Assembly (NCBI GenBank): GCA_023253495.1
Contig: JALRGF010000381.1
Coordinates: 1-16,477, forward strand
DNA length: 16,477 nucleotides
Source: Verrucomicrobiales bacterium
GTDB taxonomy: Bacteria; Verrucomicrobiota; Verrucomicrobiia; Verrucomicrobiales; V1-33
Reading direction: 5' to 3'
A model generated the notes under the pieces. It was not told the origin of the DNA, made no database searches, and worked only from the letters and a program-made list of their open reading frames with translations. Both the position numbers and the translations under genes were made by a program. Positions 6,979 through 15,493 of the stretch are shown here, piece by piece (the first letter of the stretch is position 1; each line of letters begins with the position of its first letter).

Positions 6979-9900
6979 TAGCGGCGACGCGCCTGGTATT
7001 TATCCTCGATGTGGAGAACGTCGCCTTGGAGTTTATGGACGAGGTCGCCTTCGAGGGTGATGGAGGTGTCGGTTTTGGCGAGGCATCGGCGTTTCCAGAC
7101 GATGGTGTCGCCTTCGCGGAGGATGGCGTGGCCGTCGGCGGTGATTTCGCGCGAGTGGTTGCCGTAGTACCAGGTGCCGAGGAGCGGGTGGCCTTCCAGG
7201 CTGACCGGCTGGAGCGGCGGGGGGAGCAGTGAATCCAGGGTGATTTCCGGGTGTTGTGCGGACGGCAGTTTCCGGAGCCGGAGGTTTCTGAATTCGACCG
7301 GTGCGCCTTCCGATTCGAGGCAGAGGAACCCGAAGGCGGGGGCGATGCCGTCGCCACCGGAGACCATTTCGCCATTGACCCAGAGTTTCACTTCGCCGTC
7401 GACGGCGCGGATGTAATAATGGTTCCACTGGTTCGTGCCCTTGGTGGTTTCCTTGCTGGGGAAGCTGCGGCGTCCGTCGGGGGCGACCGGCGGGAACGGG
7501 CGCATGGCGATCGGGCCGACCGGGAAGACGTCGCCGTGGCTGGTGAACCAGTCGGCGGGTTTGTTGTATTGTTTGGTGTAGACTTCCGCGTAACCGAGGT
7601 CGAGCACCTGAACCTCGATGCCGTGAGGCAGGCTGCCGTGGCCGCGGGACAGGCTGGCGATGCTCTCGGGAGTGGCCCAGACGAAGACGCCGGAATTACC
7701 GCCCTTTTCCTTGTGCATCCATTCGCAGAGCAGCTCGAAGTTCACCAGCGGCTCGCGGTAGCGGATGACGCCGACCGGGGTGCCGTTGCAGAACGCATGT
7801 CCGCCTTCCCAGCGCCAGGTGTCGTCGTGGCAGTTGACGTTGACGAAGTCCTCGCCGGTGAGGACCTGCCAGCCGGCGGTGGTGCCGTCGGGCGGGGTGG
7901 CTTCGTCGGTGGCCGGCGTGGTGACCGGGACGGTGGCGCCACCGAGCGTCCTGAGGTATTCGGCGAGGTCGCGGACGTCCTGGTCGTGCAGGCCCATTTC
8001 GGAGGCCGATGGCATGAGTGATTGTTTGAGCTCCTCGATGGCGGCGCCGGTGCTGCGGAACTCGATTTTTTTCATCTCGCCGCCCATGAGTTTGATTTTC
8101 AGGGAGCCGGCGTGCCACGAATAATTGGTCATCAATCCTTCCATGACATGCGGGCCGGAGGTGAGCCGCACCGGACGGTCGTAACCGTGGGCGAAGCGGG
8201 CGTCGGGGTGGACGATTTCCTCGACGATCTGGGCGACGGTGCGTTCGCGGCCCCAGTGGGTGAGTTCGGGGCCGAAGGCGACGCCGCTGCCGGCGATCTT
8301 GTGGCAGATGAGGCATTTGGCGGAGAGTTCGGCCCCGCGGGCGGAGTCGCCGGCGAGGGCGGCGATGGTCGCGGGATCGGAGACGTCGGATGTGTCACCC
8401 AGCACCTCGGGCACGCGCACGGTGGTGGTCACGGCTTCGCCCTGCAGGTCGTTCAGGTCTTTTTCGATGATCTCGGCGACGGTGAGCTGGTAGTCGGCGC
8501 GGGCAAAGGCGGGCAGGGCGGCCAGTGCCTCCAGGCGCGCCCGGCGTTCGCGGCGGTCGGCGTCGCTGCGAAAGCTGGCGAAGGCCATGGCCAGGTGGCG
8601 GAATTCGTCGACCGGCGGCATCTGGGCGCGCAGGCAGGTGTCGAGGGCGGCGACGGCCTCCGGCGTGTGCAGTCGCCACGCGAGGTTTTTCGGGATTTTT
8701 GTCCAGCCGGCCGGGTCACCGGACGTTGCGGCCACGTGGTCGCGGTAGGCGGGTTCCTCCTTGCCGGTGACGGCGATGCCGAGGGCTTCGAGGTAATAGC
8801 GATCATGGCCGTCGTAGCCGGCAAACAGGGGACGGAGGATGTCCGCGCAATCGGCATACGGGATGTCGCGGAGCGAAACGGCCACTTCGCGGCGCACCGC
8901 CGGAGAGGGCGAGGCAGCCAGTTCCCGGGCGCGCGGCAGCAGGCCGGCGGGGTCGGCCAGGCGCAGCGCGCGGTAGGCGGTGATCTGGAGCTGCGGGTTG
9001 TCGTGGCGGAGGAAGGGCGTGACCCGGGCGCGTCCGGCTTCGCCGAGGCCGGCCAGCACCCAGAGGTGGCGCGCGGTGAGCACGGGGTCGTCGGTCACGC
9101 TTTGCAGCGCGGCGGCCACCGGTTCCACGGCTGTCTCGCCCTCGGCGATGAGCAGGGCGGCGGCATGTGACCGGACGTTGACCGCCGGGTTGCGCATGGC
9201 GGCCAGACGACCGGCGACGGTGGTGAAATCAATTTTCGGACGCGCTGGCGCGGGCGCTCCGGTGCGCGTGATCCGGTAAATGGTCCCGCTGACCTGGTTG
9301 GTGACGCGGCTGGTGTCGTTGTAGAAGTCGCTCAGGAAAAGTGAGCCGTCGGTGCCTACGACCAGATCGGTGGGCAGGAAGAACCGTCCTTTTTCATTTT
9401 GCTTGAGCGAAACGAACGGGCGGTGCCGGCCCATGTCGATACCGGCGCCCGCCGGTTTCGGTGAGCAGGCCATGACTTCTTTGCGGACCATGCAGGCGAC
9501 AAGGTACGTGCCGGCGAGGCCGAGGGTATCGTCCTCGATGAAGACGTTGCCGGTCGGCGAGCCGGCGCCGTAAACGGATCCGGGCGGGCAGGCACCCGGG
9601 TAATTTTCCCGCCAGTGCGAGCGCGAATACCGCAGGTCCGGATGCCAGCCACCGGGTTCCTCCCACGTCTTTGCCACCTCCTCCCACGAGCGGCTGCCAT
9701 CACGCAAGTCAGCATACCCCATGTTGCCATATTCCATCACCCACGACGACCGGCTGTGCGCCGGGTCGTCGTTGTCGCTCTGCAGGATGTCGCCAAAGGC
9801 TGTGACCGCCATGTCATGCGGGTTGCGCATGTTCTCCGCGGTGACGGCGAGGCCGGTGCCGTCCGGGTTTACCCGCAGGGTCAGCCCGCCGACATAGACA

Positions 9901-10592
9901 TGACCGTCGGAACTCGGCTTCCCGATCGCTTCCGGATACCCGTAATAGCACCCGGCCAGAACATGCCGCCCGTCCTTCGTGCGCACGTCCGCCCCGCAGT
10001 TGCCGAAGGAAAAATGCCATTGACCGCTCGGCGCGCCGACGACCGCGTGCAGCGTGTGGTCGTGCGACGGGTTCTGGAACCCGGTCAGAAATTCCTCCCG
10101 GGTGTCGATGGCCGGGTCAAAGACCGCATTCCGGTCGACATCGGTGTAGACAATGATCGAGGGTGTCGCCGACAGCACAATCCGGTTGTCAAACACCGCA
10201 ATGCCCAGCGGAGCGTGACGGATCGTTTTCTCGGTCACAAAAACATGCGAGCCGTCCGCCCGGCCGTCACCATCGCTGTCCTCCAACACCATGATCGATC
10301 GACCCGCCTCCACCCGCCGCCCCGCATTGTAATCAATCCCCTCCGTCACCCACAGGCGCCCCGCCGCATCACAGTCCATCGCCACCGGCGAAAACACCAT
10401 CGGCGATTGCGCCCAGACATCCATGCGCCAGCCGTCCGGAAGGTCAAAGGCCTCAACCGGCACCCCCTCCACCGCCCGCGGCTCGCGCGCAAAAGACTCG
10501 CGGTCAGGAGCCGCCGCCGCCCGGGAAATCGGGTTGCCCGCGGTGATCAGGACGAGCCACGCGGGCACAACAAGGGGTCGGATATGGATCAT
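6978..10592 (-). CDS. Exported PVC-type haem-binding dehydrogenase fused to a 3-keto-disaccharide hydrolase (DUF1080) domain
   Basis: The 1204-residue protein starts with a signal peptide (about 1-28, cut near RAAAA). Residues 45-445 are the N-terminal propeller of PVC-type membrane-bound dehydrogenases, related to sugar dehydrogenases (YDDGF-free; motifs LWVTEGIDY 80-88, DSDGDGRADG 105-114, NPSHDHTLHA 174-183, NMRNPHDMAV 254-263). Residues 455-690 look like HEAT-type helical repeats. A c-type cytochrome domain follows, with haem motif CLICH (760-764) and a probable axial Met860 in SLMPSASEMGL. Residues about 905-1108 are DUF1080, a lectin-like fold now linked to 3-keto-glycoside hydrolysis. 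A further 95 residues end the chain. The likely role is extracytoplasmic oxidation and cleavage of carbohydrate, with electrons leaving through the haem; the substrate is unknown. No clear Shine-Dalgarno sequence precedes the ATG. It is divergent from the CotH gene. Confidence 0.92.
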   Translation of the reverse strand: MIHIRPLVVPAWLVLITAGNPISRAAAAPDRESFAREPRAVEGVPVEAFDLPDGWRMDVWAQSPMVFSPVAMDCDAAGRLWVTEGIDYNAGRRVEAGRSIMVLEDSDGDGRADGSHVFVTEKTIRHAPLGIAVFDNRIVLSATPSIIVYTDVDRNAVFDPAIDTREEFLTGFQNPSHDHTLHAVVGAPSGQWHFSFGNCGADVRTKDGRHVLAGCYYGYPEAIGKPSSDGHVYVGGLTLRVNPDGTGLAVTAENMRNPHDMAVTAFGDILQSDNDDPAHSRSSWVMEYGNMGYADLRDGSRSWEEVAKTWEEPGGWHPDLRYSRSHWRENYPGACPPGSVYGAGSPTGNVFIEDDTLGLAGTYLVACMVRKEVMACSPKPAGAGIDMGRHRPFVSLKQNEKGRFFLPTDLVVGTDGSLFLSDFYNDTSRVTNQVSGTIYRITRTGAPAPARPKIDFTTVAGRLAAMRNPAVNVRSHAAALLIAEGETAVEPVAAALQSVTDDPVLTARHLWVLAGLGEAGRARVTPFLRHDNPQLQITAYRALRLADPAGLLPRARELAASPSPAVRREVAVSLRDIPYADCADILRPLFAGYDGHDRYYLEALGIAVTGKEEPAYRDHVAATSGDPAGWTKIPKNLAWRLHTPEAVAALDTCLRAQMPPVDEFRHLAMAFASFRSDADRRERRARLEALAALPAFARADYQLTVAEIIEKDLNDLQGEAVTTTVRVPEVLGDTSDVSDPATIAALAGDSARGAELSAKCLICHKIAGSGVAFGPELTHWGRERTVAQIVEEIVHPDARFAHGYDRPVRLTSGPHVMEGLMTNYSWHAGSLKIKLMGGEMKKIEFRSTGAAIEELKQSLMPSASEMGLHDQDVRDLAEYLRTLGGATVPVTTPATDEATPPDGTTAGWQVLTGEDFVNVNCHDDTWRWEGGHAFCNGTPVGVIRYREPLVNFELLCEWMHKEKGGNSGVFVWATPESIASLSRGHGSLPHGIEVQVLDLGYAEVYTKQYNKPADWFTSHGDVFPVGPIAMRPFPPVAPDGRRSFPSKETTKGTNQWNHYYIRAVDGEVKLWVNGEMVSGGDGIAPAFGFLCLESEGAPVEFRNLRLRKLPSAQHPEITLDSLLPPPLQPVSLEGHPLLGTWYYGNHSREITADGHAILREGDTIVWKRRCLAKTDTSITLEGDLVHKLQGDVLHIEDKYQARRR

Positions 10593-10610
10593 GGTGGAAA
10601 TAAAACAGCC

Positions 10611-10639
10611 AGCCTACCCGCCCCCATGCCCCGCGACAA
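10611..10639 (-). promoter_or_regulatory. Candidate sigma70-type promoter of the cytochrome/DUF1080 gene
   Basis: Read on the minus strand, TTGTCG (10639-10634) and TAGGCT (10616-10611) are separated by 17 nt, each matching 4 of 6 consensus bases. The -10 lies about 18 nt before the ATG, giving a very short leader. This is a pattern match only. Confidence 0.35.
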
Positions 10640-10705
10640 TCCCCGGAATCAGAGAGGTGCCCGCGAAGGGCGCCGTGTTTGGTTTCCCGCAGGGGCTTGG
10701 TTTCC

Positions 10706-10826
10706 CGCGGAGACGCCGAGACGCGGAGAACCGGGTCCGGAAAAAAACCCTCTGCGCCTCTGCGCCTCTGCGGGCAAACCCTCCGCACCTCCGCGCCCCT
10801 GCGGGAAACCCCTCCGCACCTCCGCG
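10706..10826. repeat. Inverted and direct GC-rich short-period repeats
   Basis: A 23-nt arm at 10706-10728 (GAGACGCCGAGACGCGGAG core) and a 23-nt arm at 10750-10772 (CTCTGCGCCTCTGCG core) are complementary at 18 of 23 positions. Mismatches recur every fourth base, so they could form a long imperfect hairpin around a 21-nt centre with an A-run. Beyond this, CCTCCGCACCTCCGCG occurs at 10780-10795 and 10811-10826. Sequences of the form CTCTGCGNCTCTGCG are widely scattered between genes in several phyla, as I recall. Here they lie between two divergent promoters. Confidence 0.75.
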
Positions 10827-10849
10827 GGATTGCCGGGCCTCCACGGGAT

Positions 10850-10877
10850 TGGACATCCCTCAGCGGGCGGGTATGCT
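10850..10877 (+). promoter_or_regulatory. Candidate sigma70-type promoter of the CotH gene
   Basis: TGGACA (10850-10855, 5 of 6) and TATGCT (10872-10877, 4 of 6) have a 16-nt spacer. The -10 ends 22 nt before the ATG at 10900, again implying a very short leader. No purine-rich Shine-Dalgarno sequence lies between them. Confidence 0.4.
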
Positions 10878-10899
10878 CTGATTTGTTGCTGAATATCCC

Positions 10900-13800
10900 A
10901 TGAGGTCGCCTGTCGCTGCCCTGTTGTTTGCGGTGGTCGGGATGCTGGCGGTGCCATGGCTGGCCGCGGGGCCGGTGATTTCCGAATTTCTGGCGGAACC
11001 GGATGGCGAGCGGTCGCTGGTGGACGAAGAGGGTGAGGCATCCGACTGGGTGGAGATTGTCAATGAGGGGGCTGAGCCGGTGGATCTGGAGGGATACGGA
11101 TTGAGCGATGATCGGGCGGTGCCGTTGAAGTGGGTATTTCCGTCGCGGCTGCTGGCGCCGGGCGAGCGGCTGGTGGTTTTTGTGTCGGGCAAGGACCGGC
11201 GGCCGGCGAGTGGTGCGCTGCATACGAATTTTGCGCTGGCGGCGGAAGGCGAGGCGCTGGTGCTGGCGGGGCCGGGGGGGACGGTGGTGGACGGGTTTCC
11301 TGACGGGTATCCGCCGCAGCGGCGTGGGGTGTCGTACGGTCGGGCGCGTCCGCTGCGGGAGACTCGGGTGATCGGCCTGGGCACGCCGTGCCGGTACCGG
11401 GTGGCGACCGGACCGGTGACCGGGTGGTCGCAGCGGGTCTTTGCTGACGGGGCGTGGACGCCGGGCGTGCTGGCGGTCGGCTATGACCTTGATGGCCAGT
11501 ATGAGCCGATCATAGGAGCGGGGTCGGACACTGAAGCGGCGATGTACAACCGTCGGACCAGCGCGTACGTGCGGGTGCCGTTTACTCTTGAAGATCCCGG
11601 GCGGGTGCGGGCGCTGGAGTTGCGCATGAAGTACGACGACGGCTTTGACGCCTTTGTGAACGGGGCGAAGGCGGCGACGCGCTACATGCCGGAGGCGGCG
11701 GCGTGGAATGCGGTGGCCACGCAGAACCGCATTGATGCGTTGAACGACCGGTATGAGGTGATCGACATCCGGGCGGTCATCGGGTCGCTGGTGGCCGGGG
11801 AGAACGTGCTCGCGCTGCAGGGGAGCAATTTCACGGCCAACGGCCTCGATTTCCTGATTGATCCCGAGCTCTGGATTTTTGAAGACGAGGGCGGTGCCGG
11901 CTTCGACGGGTATTTCGAAACCCCGACGCCGGGAGCGCCGAACCACCGCGCGGTCCTCGGATTTGTCGAGGATACGAAGTTCTCGGTGAACCGCGGGTTC
12001 TACAGCGCGCCCGTCGATCTGACCCTGACCACCGCCACCCCCGGAGCGACCATCCGCTACACGCTGGATGGCGCGCCCCCGACCGCCACCACCGGGACGG
12101 TTTATGCCGGGCCGCTCCGGATCGCGACGACCACGACGGTGCGGGCGGCCGCTTTCAAGGAGGGCTATCGCGCGACCGACGTGGATGCGCACAGTTATCT
12201 TTTTACGGCGGATGTGCGCACCCAGCCGGACATGCTTCCCGCGGTGGTCAATGCGCCCGCCTATTCCGCGGTGATCGAGCCCGGCCTGCGGTCGCTGCCG
12301 GTGGTGGCGCTTTCTCTGCGCGACTCCGACTTCTTCGGCGAAAACGGCATTTATACGATTGCCACGCTGTCCGGACGGGCCCAGGAAATCGAGGCATCGG
12401 TCGAATACTTTGATCCGGCCGGCGGCCGTTCGGTGCAGGCGGGTGCCGGCCTGCGCATCCACGGCGGCAATGCGCGCACCCACCCGAAGAAGCCGCTGCG
12501 CCTGTATTTCCGGGAGGCCTATGGCGACCGGCAGCTGCGGTTTCCGTTGTTTGACGGTTCGCCGGTGAGCGCGTTTGACCAATTGCTTCTGCGCCCCGGT
12601 GGACATGACAGCTGGTCACTGGCTTTTGATTTCGGAACCGATCCGACCGATCTGCCGCCGCATGCCACCTTCATGCGTGATGCGTTCCTGCGGCGGACGG
12701 AAAATGCCATCGGTCTGCTCTCGCCGCGCGGGCGGTTTGTGAACCTGTTTATCAACGGCCGGTACTGGGGCCTGTACGACCTGCATGAGCGCGCGAACGC
12801 GGCATTTTTTGCCGACCACCTCGGTGGGGAGGAAGCGGATTATGACGTCGTGCACCATCCGGAATTTGTCGGCGACACCCATACCGTGGTGGAGGGATCG
12901 GGGGATTCCTGGGAGGCGCTGGTCGGCTTGGCGGAACAAGGGGTTGAGGGAAGCCGCGCCTACACGGACATCTCGAAGATGCTGGTGATCGATGACTTTA
13001 TCGACCACATGATCGTGCGCATGTGGTCCGGCGATTACGACTGGTGCGGACCGATTTTCCGGGGGGGCGAGGACGTGACCGTTTTTGACACGAAGAACTG
13101 GTATGCCGGGCGGCGGGTGCGCGGCGGCCGCCCGGACGGCTATCGCCTGTTCACCTGGGATGCCGAGATGTCGATGGGCAACCATCTGATGGTCAATCTG
13201 ACCGGTGAACCGGTGGCCCAGCGGGTGACGGACTTTGACCTGACCCGCGCGAACGATCCGGGGTCGCCGGCCGGGCTCTACGATGCGTTGCGACGCAATG
13301 CCGCATTCCGGTTGCGCTTTGCCGACCGCCTGCAGAAGCATTTTTTCAATGGCGGGGCGATGACGCCGGAGGCGAATGCGGCGCGGTGGGCGTCGATGGC
13401 CGCGACGATTGAAGCCGCGGTTGTCGGTGAGTCGGCGCGCTGGGGGCACGAGTCGTTCACCACGCTGACCCGTGACACCCACTGGCGGCCGGAGGTCGAT
13501 TGGGTGCAGAGGACGTTTATTCCGTCGAGGAATGCCACGATGCTGGCGCAGTTCCGGGCCGCCGGGCTCTGGCCGCGCACGGCTGCGCCGGTCTTCAGTC
13601 ATTTGGGTGGGGCAGTTCCCGATGACGGGACATTCCGGCTCACGGTGAGCGGGGAGGCCGGAGCGACCGTCTATGTGACCACGGATGGCAGCGACCCGTA
13701 TGTCCCGCCCTCCGTGGAAATCAGCACGCTGGTTGGCGAGTCGGCGGTGGTTTCCGTGCTGGTGCCGGATGCGGACAATGGAGGCGCGGCGCTGGGCGGG

Positions 13801-15354
13801 AGCTGGCGCGAACTGCCGGAACCGGCCAATGCCACGGAGTGGACGACCGGCTGGAACGGCGTCGGCTATGAAACCGCACCGGAGGACTTTGCCGGCCTGA
13901 TCCAGACCGATGTGTCGTCGATGTACCGCACCAGCGGCAGTGTGTTCCTACGCATTCCTTTTGAGATTGCGGATCCCGCCGCCCTCGCAGCCATGCAGAA
14001 GCTGACGCTGGCCATGCGGTACGACGATGGATTTGTGGCCTACCTCAACGGGGTGCGGGTGGCTGCGGCCAATGCGCCGGCCGACCCCGGTTATGTCAGC
14101 GTGGCCACCGGCAACCACCCGGACCGCCTGGCGGTGAACCCGGAATCATTCGACCTGACCGAATATGTGGGCGCACTTAAAACCGGTCCGAACCTGCTGG
14201 CCATCCACGGACTGAACGACGGCGTCGGGAGTTCCGACCTGCTCCTCCAGGCAGTGCTGCAGGCGGCGTACGGACAGCCCGGCGGGCCGTCACCGGGCGC
14301 TTTTGTCTCCGCCGGACCGATCGCCCCCGGACCATCGGGCGAGGTGCGCGCGCGCGCGGTTTCCGCGGACGGTGAGTGGTCGCCGCTGACCGAAGCCCGG
14401 TTTCTCTTCGGCACCCCGGCGTCGGCGGCCAACCTCGTGATCAGTGAAATGGCCTATCGTCCAACCGGACCGGCGACGGTCGCCGAAGCCGCGGCCGGCG
14501 CTGTCGACCGTGGCGCGTTTGAATTCATCGAAGTCACCAATGTGTCCGCCACCGCGATCACCCTGACCGGCGTGCGCTTCACCGCGGGCATCGCCTTTGA
14601 TTTTACCGGATCGGCCGTGGACTCGCTGGATCCCGGAAAAAGTGCCGTCGTGGTTTCCAATGCGGAATCCTTTATCGCACGCTACGGAGCCGCCCTGCGA
14701 CCGTCGATCGCCGGCACTTTTGCCGGCCAGACGAGCCTGGCGAACGAAGGTGAATTCGTGCAGCTGACGGCGGCTGACGGATCGGTCATCGGTCAGTTTT
14801 TCTACGGCGTCCGCGCGCCGTGGCCCGAGGCGGCCAACGGCCATGGCTACACGCTGGAGCTCAGGGAGCCGGCGAGCCGGCCGGATCCGAACGACCCGCG
14901 GAACTGGCGCGCCAGCCTCGACGTCGGGGGCACGCCGGCAGGTGTGCGCCTGGATGCTTATGAGGCGTGGGCGCGTCGGTACTTTGATCCGGCGGCGCCG
15001 GATTTCGGGGTGCGTGCCGCCCCCGACGCCGACCCCGATGGCGACGGTCTGGTCAACCGGTGGGAGCACCTGCTCGCTTTGCCACCCGGGCATCCGGACG
15101 GCAGCGGGCTGCGGGCCGGGCTCACCACCGACGCGGACGCCCGCTTCCTCTGGATCGAGGCCGACCTGCGCCCTGGCGCTGCCGACGCCGTCCGAGTGGA
15201 AGCCTCCGCAAGTCTGAGGGACTGGTCACCGGCCGCCGTGGTGCGGGACGAAACCATCCCGTCACCGGACAACGGGCGCGAACGCGTGCGGTTCCGGATG
15301 TCCGAACCGGCGACCACGGGCAGCCGGTTCCTTCGCCTGGTCGCTGCTCCCTAG
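10900..15354 (+). CDS. Exported CotH-family protein with two lamin-tail domains and duplicated beta-sandwich modules
   Basis: The 1484-residue protein has, in order: a signal peptide (1-23); a lamin-tail domain (about 26-150, VISEFLAEPDG); a beta-sandwich module A (about 175-330, with KYDDGFDAFVNG 244-255); and a chitobiase C-terminal-like domain (about 361-436, PGATIRYTLDGAPPT). The CotH domain follows (about 465-890): HGGNARTHPKKPLRLYF 521-537, GRYWGLYDLHE 620-630, FTWDAEMSM 751-759. A second chitobiase-like domain starts at about 915 (GATVYVTTDGSDP 921-933) and resumes at 1131-1170. It is split by module B (about 940-1122, RYDDGFVAYLNG 1040-1051). Then come a second lamin-tail domain (1177-1322) and a DPDGDGLVNRWE calcium-type motif (1378-1389). 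CotH was first known as a spore-coat protein kinase. In Verrucomicrobiota such multi-domain proteins are probably surface or secreted, and kinase activity here is unproven. Confidence 0.9.
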   Translation: MRSPVAALLFAVVGMLAVPWLAAGPVISEFLAEPDGERSLVDEEGEASDWVEIVNEGAEPVDLEGYGLSDDRAVPLKWVFPSRLLAPGERLVVFVSGKDRRPASGALHTNFALAAEGEALVLAGPGGTVVDGFPDGYPPQRRGVSYGRARPLRETRVIGLGTPCRYRVATGPVTGWSQRVFADGAWTPGVLAVGYDLDGQYEPIIGAGSDTEAAMYNRRTSAYVRVPFTLEDPGRVRALELRMKYDDGFDAFVNGAKAATRYMPEAAAWNAVATQNRIDALNDRYEVIDIRAVIGSLVAGENVLALQGSNFTANGLDFLIDPELWIFEDEGGAGFDGYFETPTPGAPNHRAVLGFVEDTKFSVNRGFYSAPVDLTLTTATPGATIRYTLDGAPPTATTGTVYAGPLRIATTTTVRAAAFKEGYRATDVDAHSYLFTADVRTQPDMLPAVVNAPAYSAVIEPGLRSLPVVALSLRDSDFFGENGIYTIATLSGRAQEIEASVEYFDPAGGRSVQAGAGLRIHGGNARTHPKKPLRLYFREAYGDRQLRFPLFDGSPVSAFDQLLLRPGGHDSWSLAFDFGTDPTDLPPHATFMRDAFLRRTENAIGLLSPRGRFVNLFINGRYWGLYDLHERANAAFFADHLGGEEADYDVVHHPEFVGDTHTVVEGSGDSWEALVGLAEQGVEGSRAYTDISKMLVIDDFIDHMIVRMWSGDYDWCGPIFRGGEDVTVFDTKNWYAGRRVRGGRPDGYRLFTWDAEMSMGNHLMVNLTGEPVAQRVTDFDLTRANDPGSPAGLYDALRRNAAFRLRFADRLQKHFFNGGAMTPEANAARWASMAATIEAAVVGESARWGHESFTTLTRDTHWRPEVDWVQRTFIPSRNATMLAQFRAAGLWPRTAAPVFSHLGGAVPDDGTFRLTVSGEAGATVYVTTDGSDPYVPPSVEISTLVGESAVVSVLVPDADNGGAALGGSWRELPEPANATEWTTGWNGVGYETAPEDFAGLIQTDVSSMYRTSGSVFLRIPFEIADPAALAAMQKLTLAMRYDDGFVAYLNGVRVAAANAPADPGYVSVATGNHPDRLAVNPESFDLTEYVGALKTGPNLLAIHGLNDGVGSSDLLLQAVLQAAYGQPGGPSPGAFVSAGPIAPGPSGEVRARAVSADGEWSPLTEARFLFGTPASAANLVISEMAYRPTGPATVAEAAAGAVDRGAFEFIEVTNVSATAITLTGVRFTAGIAFDFTGSAVDSLDPGKSAVVVSNAESFIARYGAALRPSIAGTFAGQTSLANEGEFVQLTAADGSVIGQFFYGVRAPWPEAANGHGYTLELREPASRPDPNDPRNWRASLDVGGTPAGVRLDAYEAWARRYFDPAAPDFGVRAAPDADPDGDGLVNRWEHLLALPPGHPDGSGLRAGLTTDADARFLWIEADLRPGAADAVRVEASASLRDWSPAAVVRDETIPSPDNGRERVRFRMSEPATTGSRFLRLVAAP

Positions 15355-15442
15355 GCCGGCGGCCCGGAAGTCCGCACCCACCGCCCCGGCCACCCACCAC
15401 CCGCAAAGGGCGCGCGCACAGCAACGGCCGCACCGAAAATCC

Positions 15443-15472
15443 TTGAGTCGGCGGCGGGGCACCCGCTAAAAG
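15443..15472 (+). promoter_or_regulatory. Candidate promoter of the right-edge exported gene
   Basis: TTGAGT (15443-15448) and TAAAAG (15467-15472) are 18 nt apart, each matching 4 of 6 consensus bases. The -10 ends 21 nt before the ATG at 15494. The 139-bp gap after the CotH gene shows no strong terminator. Confidence 0.3.
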
Positions 15473-15493
15473 ACGCGGAAAATCCCATACCCG

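Larger units (their letters stand above)
10593..10899. other. 307-bp divergent intergenic region with promoters and repeats
   Basis: It separates the minus-strand cytochrome gene from the plus-strand CotH gene. Candidate promoters sit at each end (10611-10639 minus, 10850-10877 plus). The middle (10681-10845) is low-complexity repeat DNA, entered separately. No small gene is supported; open frames here are repeat-derived. Confidence 0.6.

Noticed and set aside
6422..7375. 317-residue minus-strand frame crossing the repeats and the end of the cytochrome gene
   Set aside because: It is out of frame with the DUF1080 domain, and its second half is translated tandem repeat. No independent support for a gene.
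8022..9170. 382-residue Gly-rich plus-strand frame
   Set aside because: Antisense to the HEAT/cytochrome part of the PVC-type protein; low-complexity Gly/Val/Ala sequence without motifs.
10504..12606. 700-residue open frame on the minus strand
   Set aside because: It lies opposite the CotH gene and the intergenic repeats, is very rich in Arg/Pro/His, and has no domain pattern. The plus-strand frame has clear domains over the same bases.
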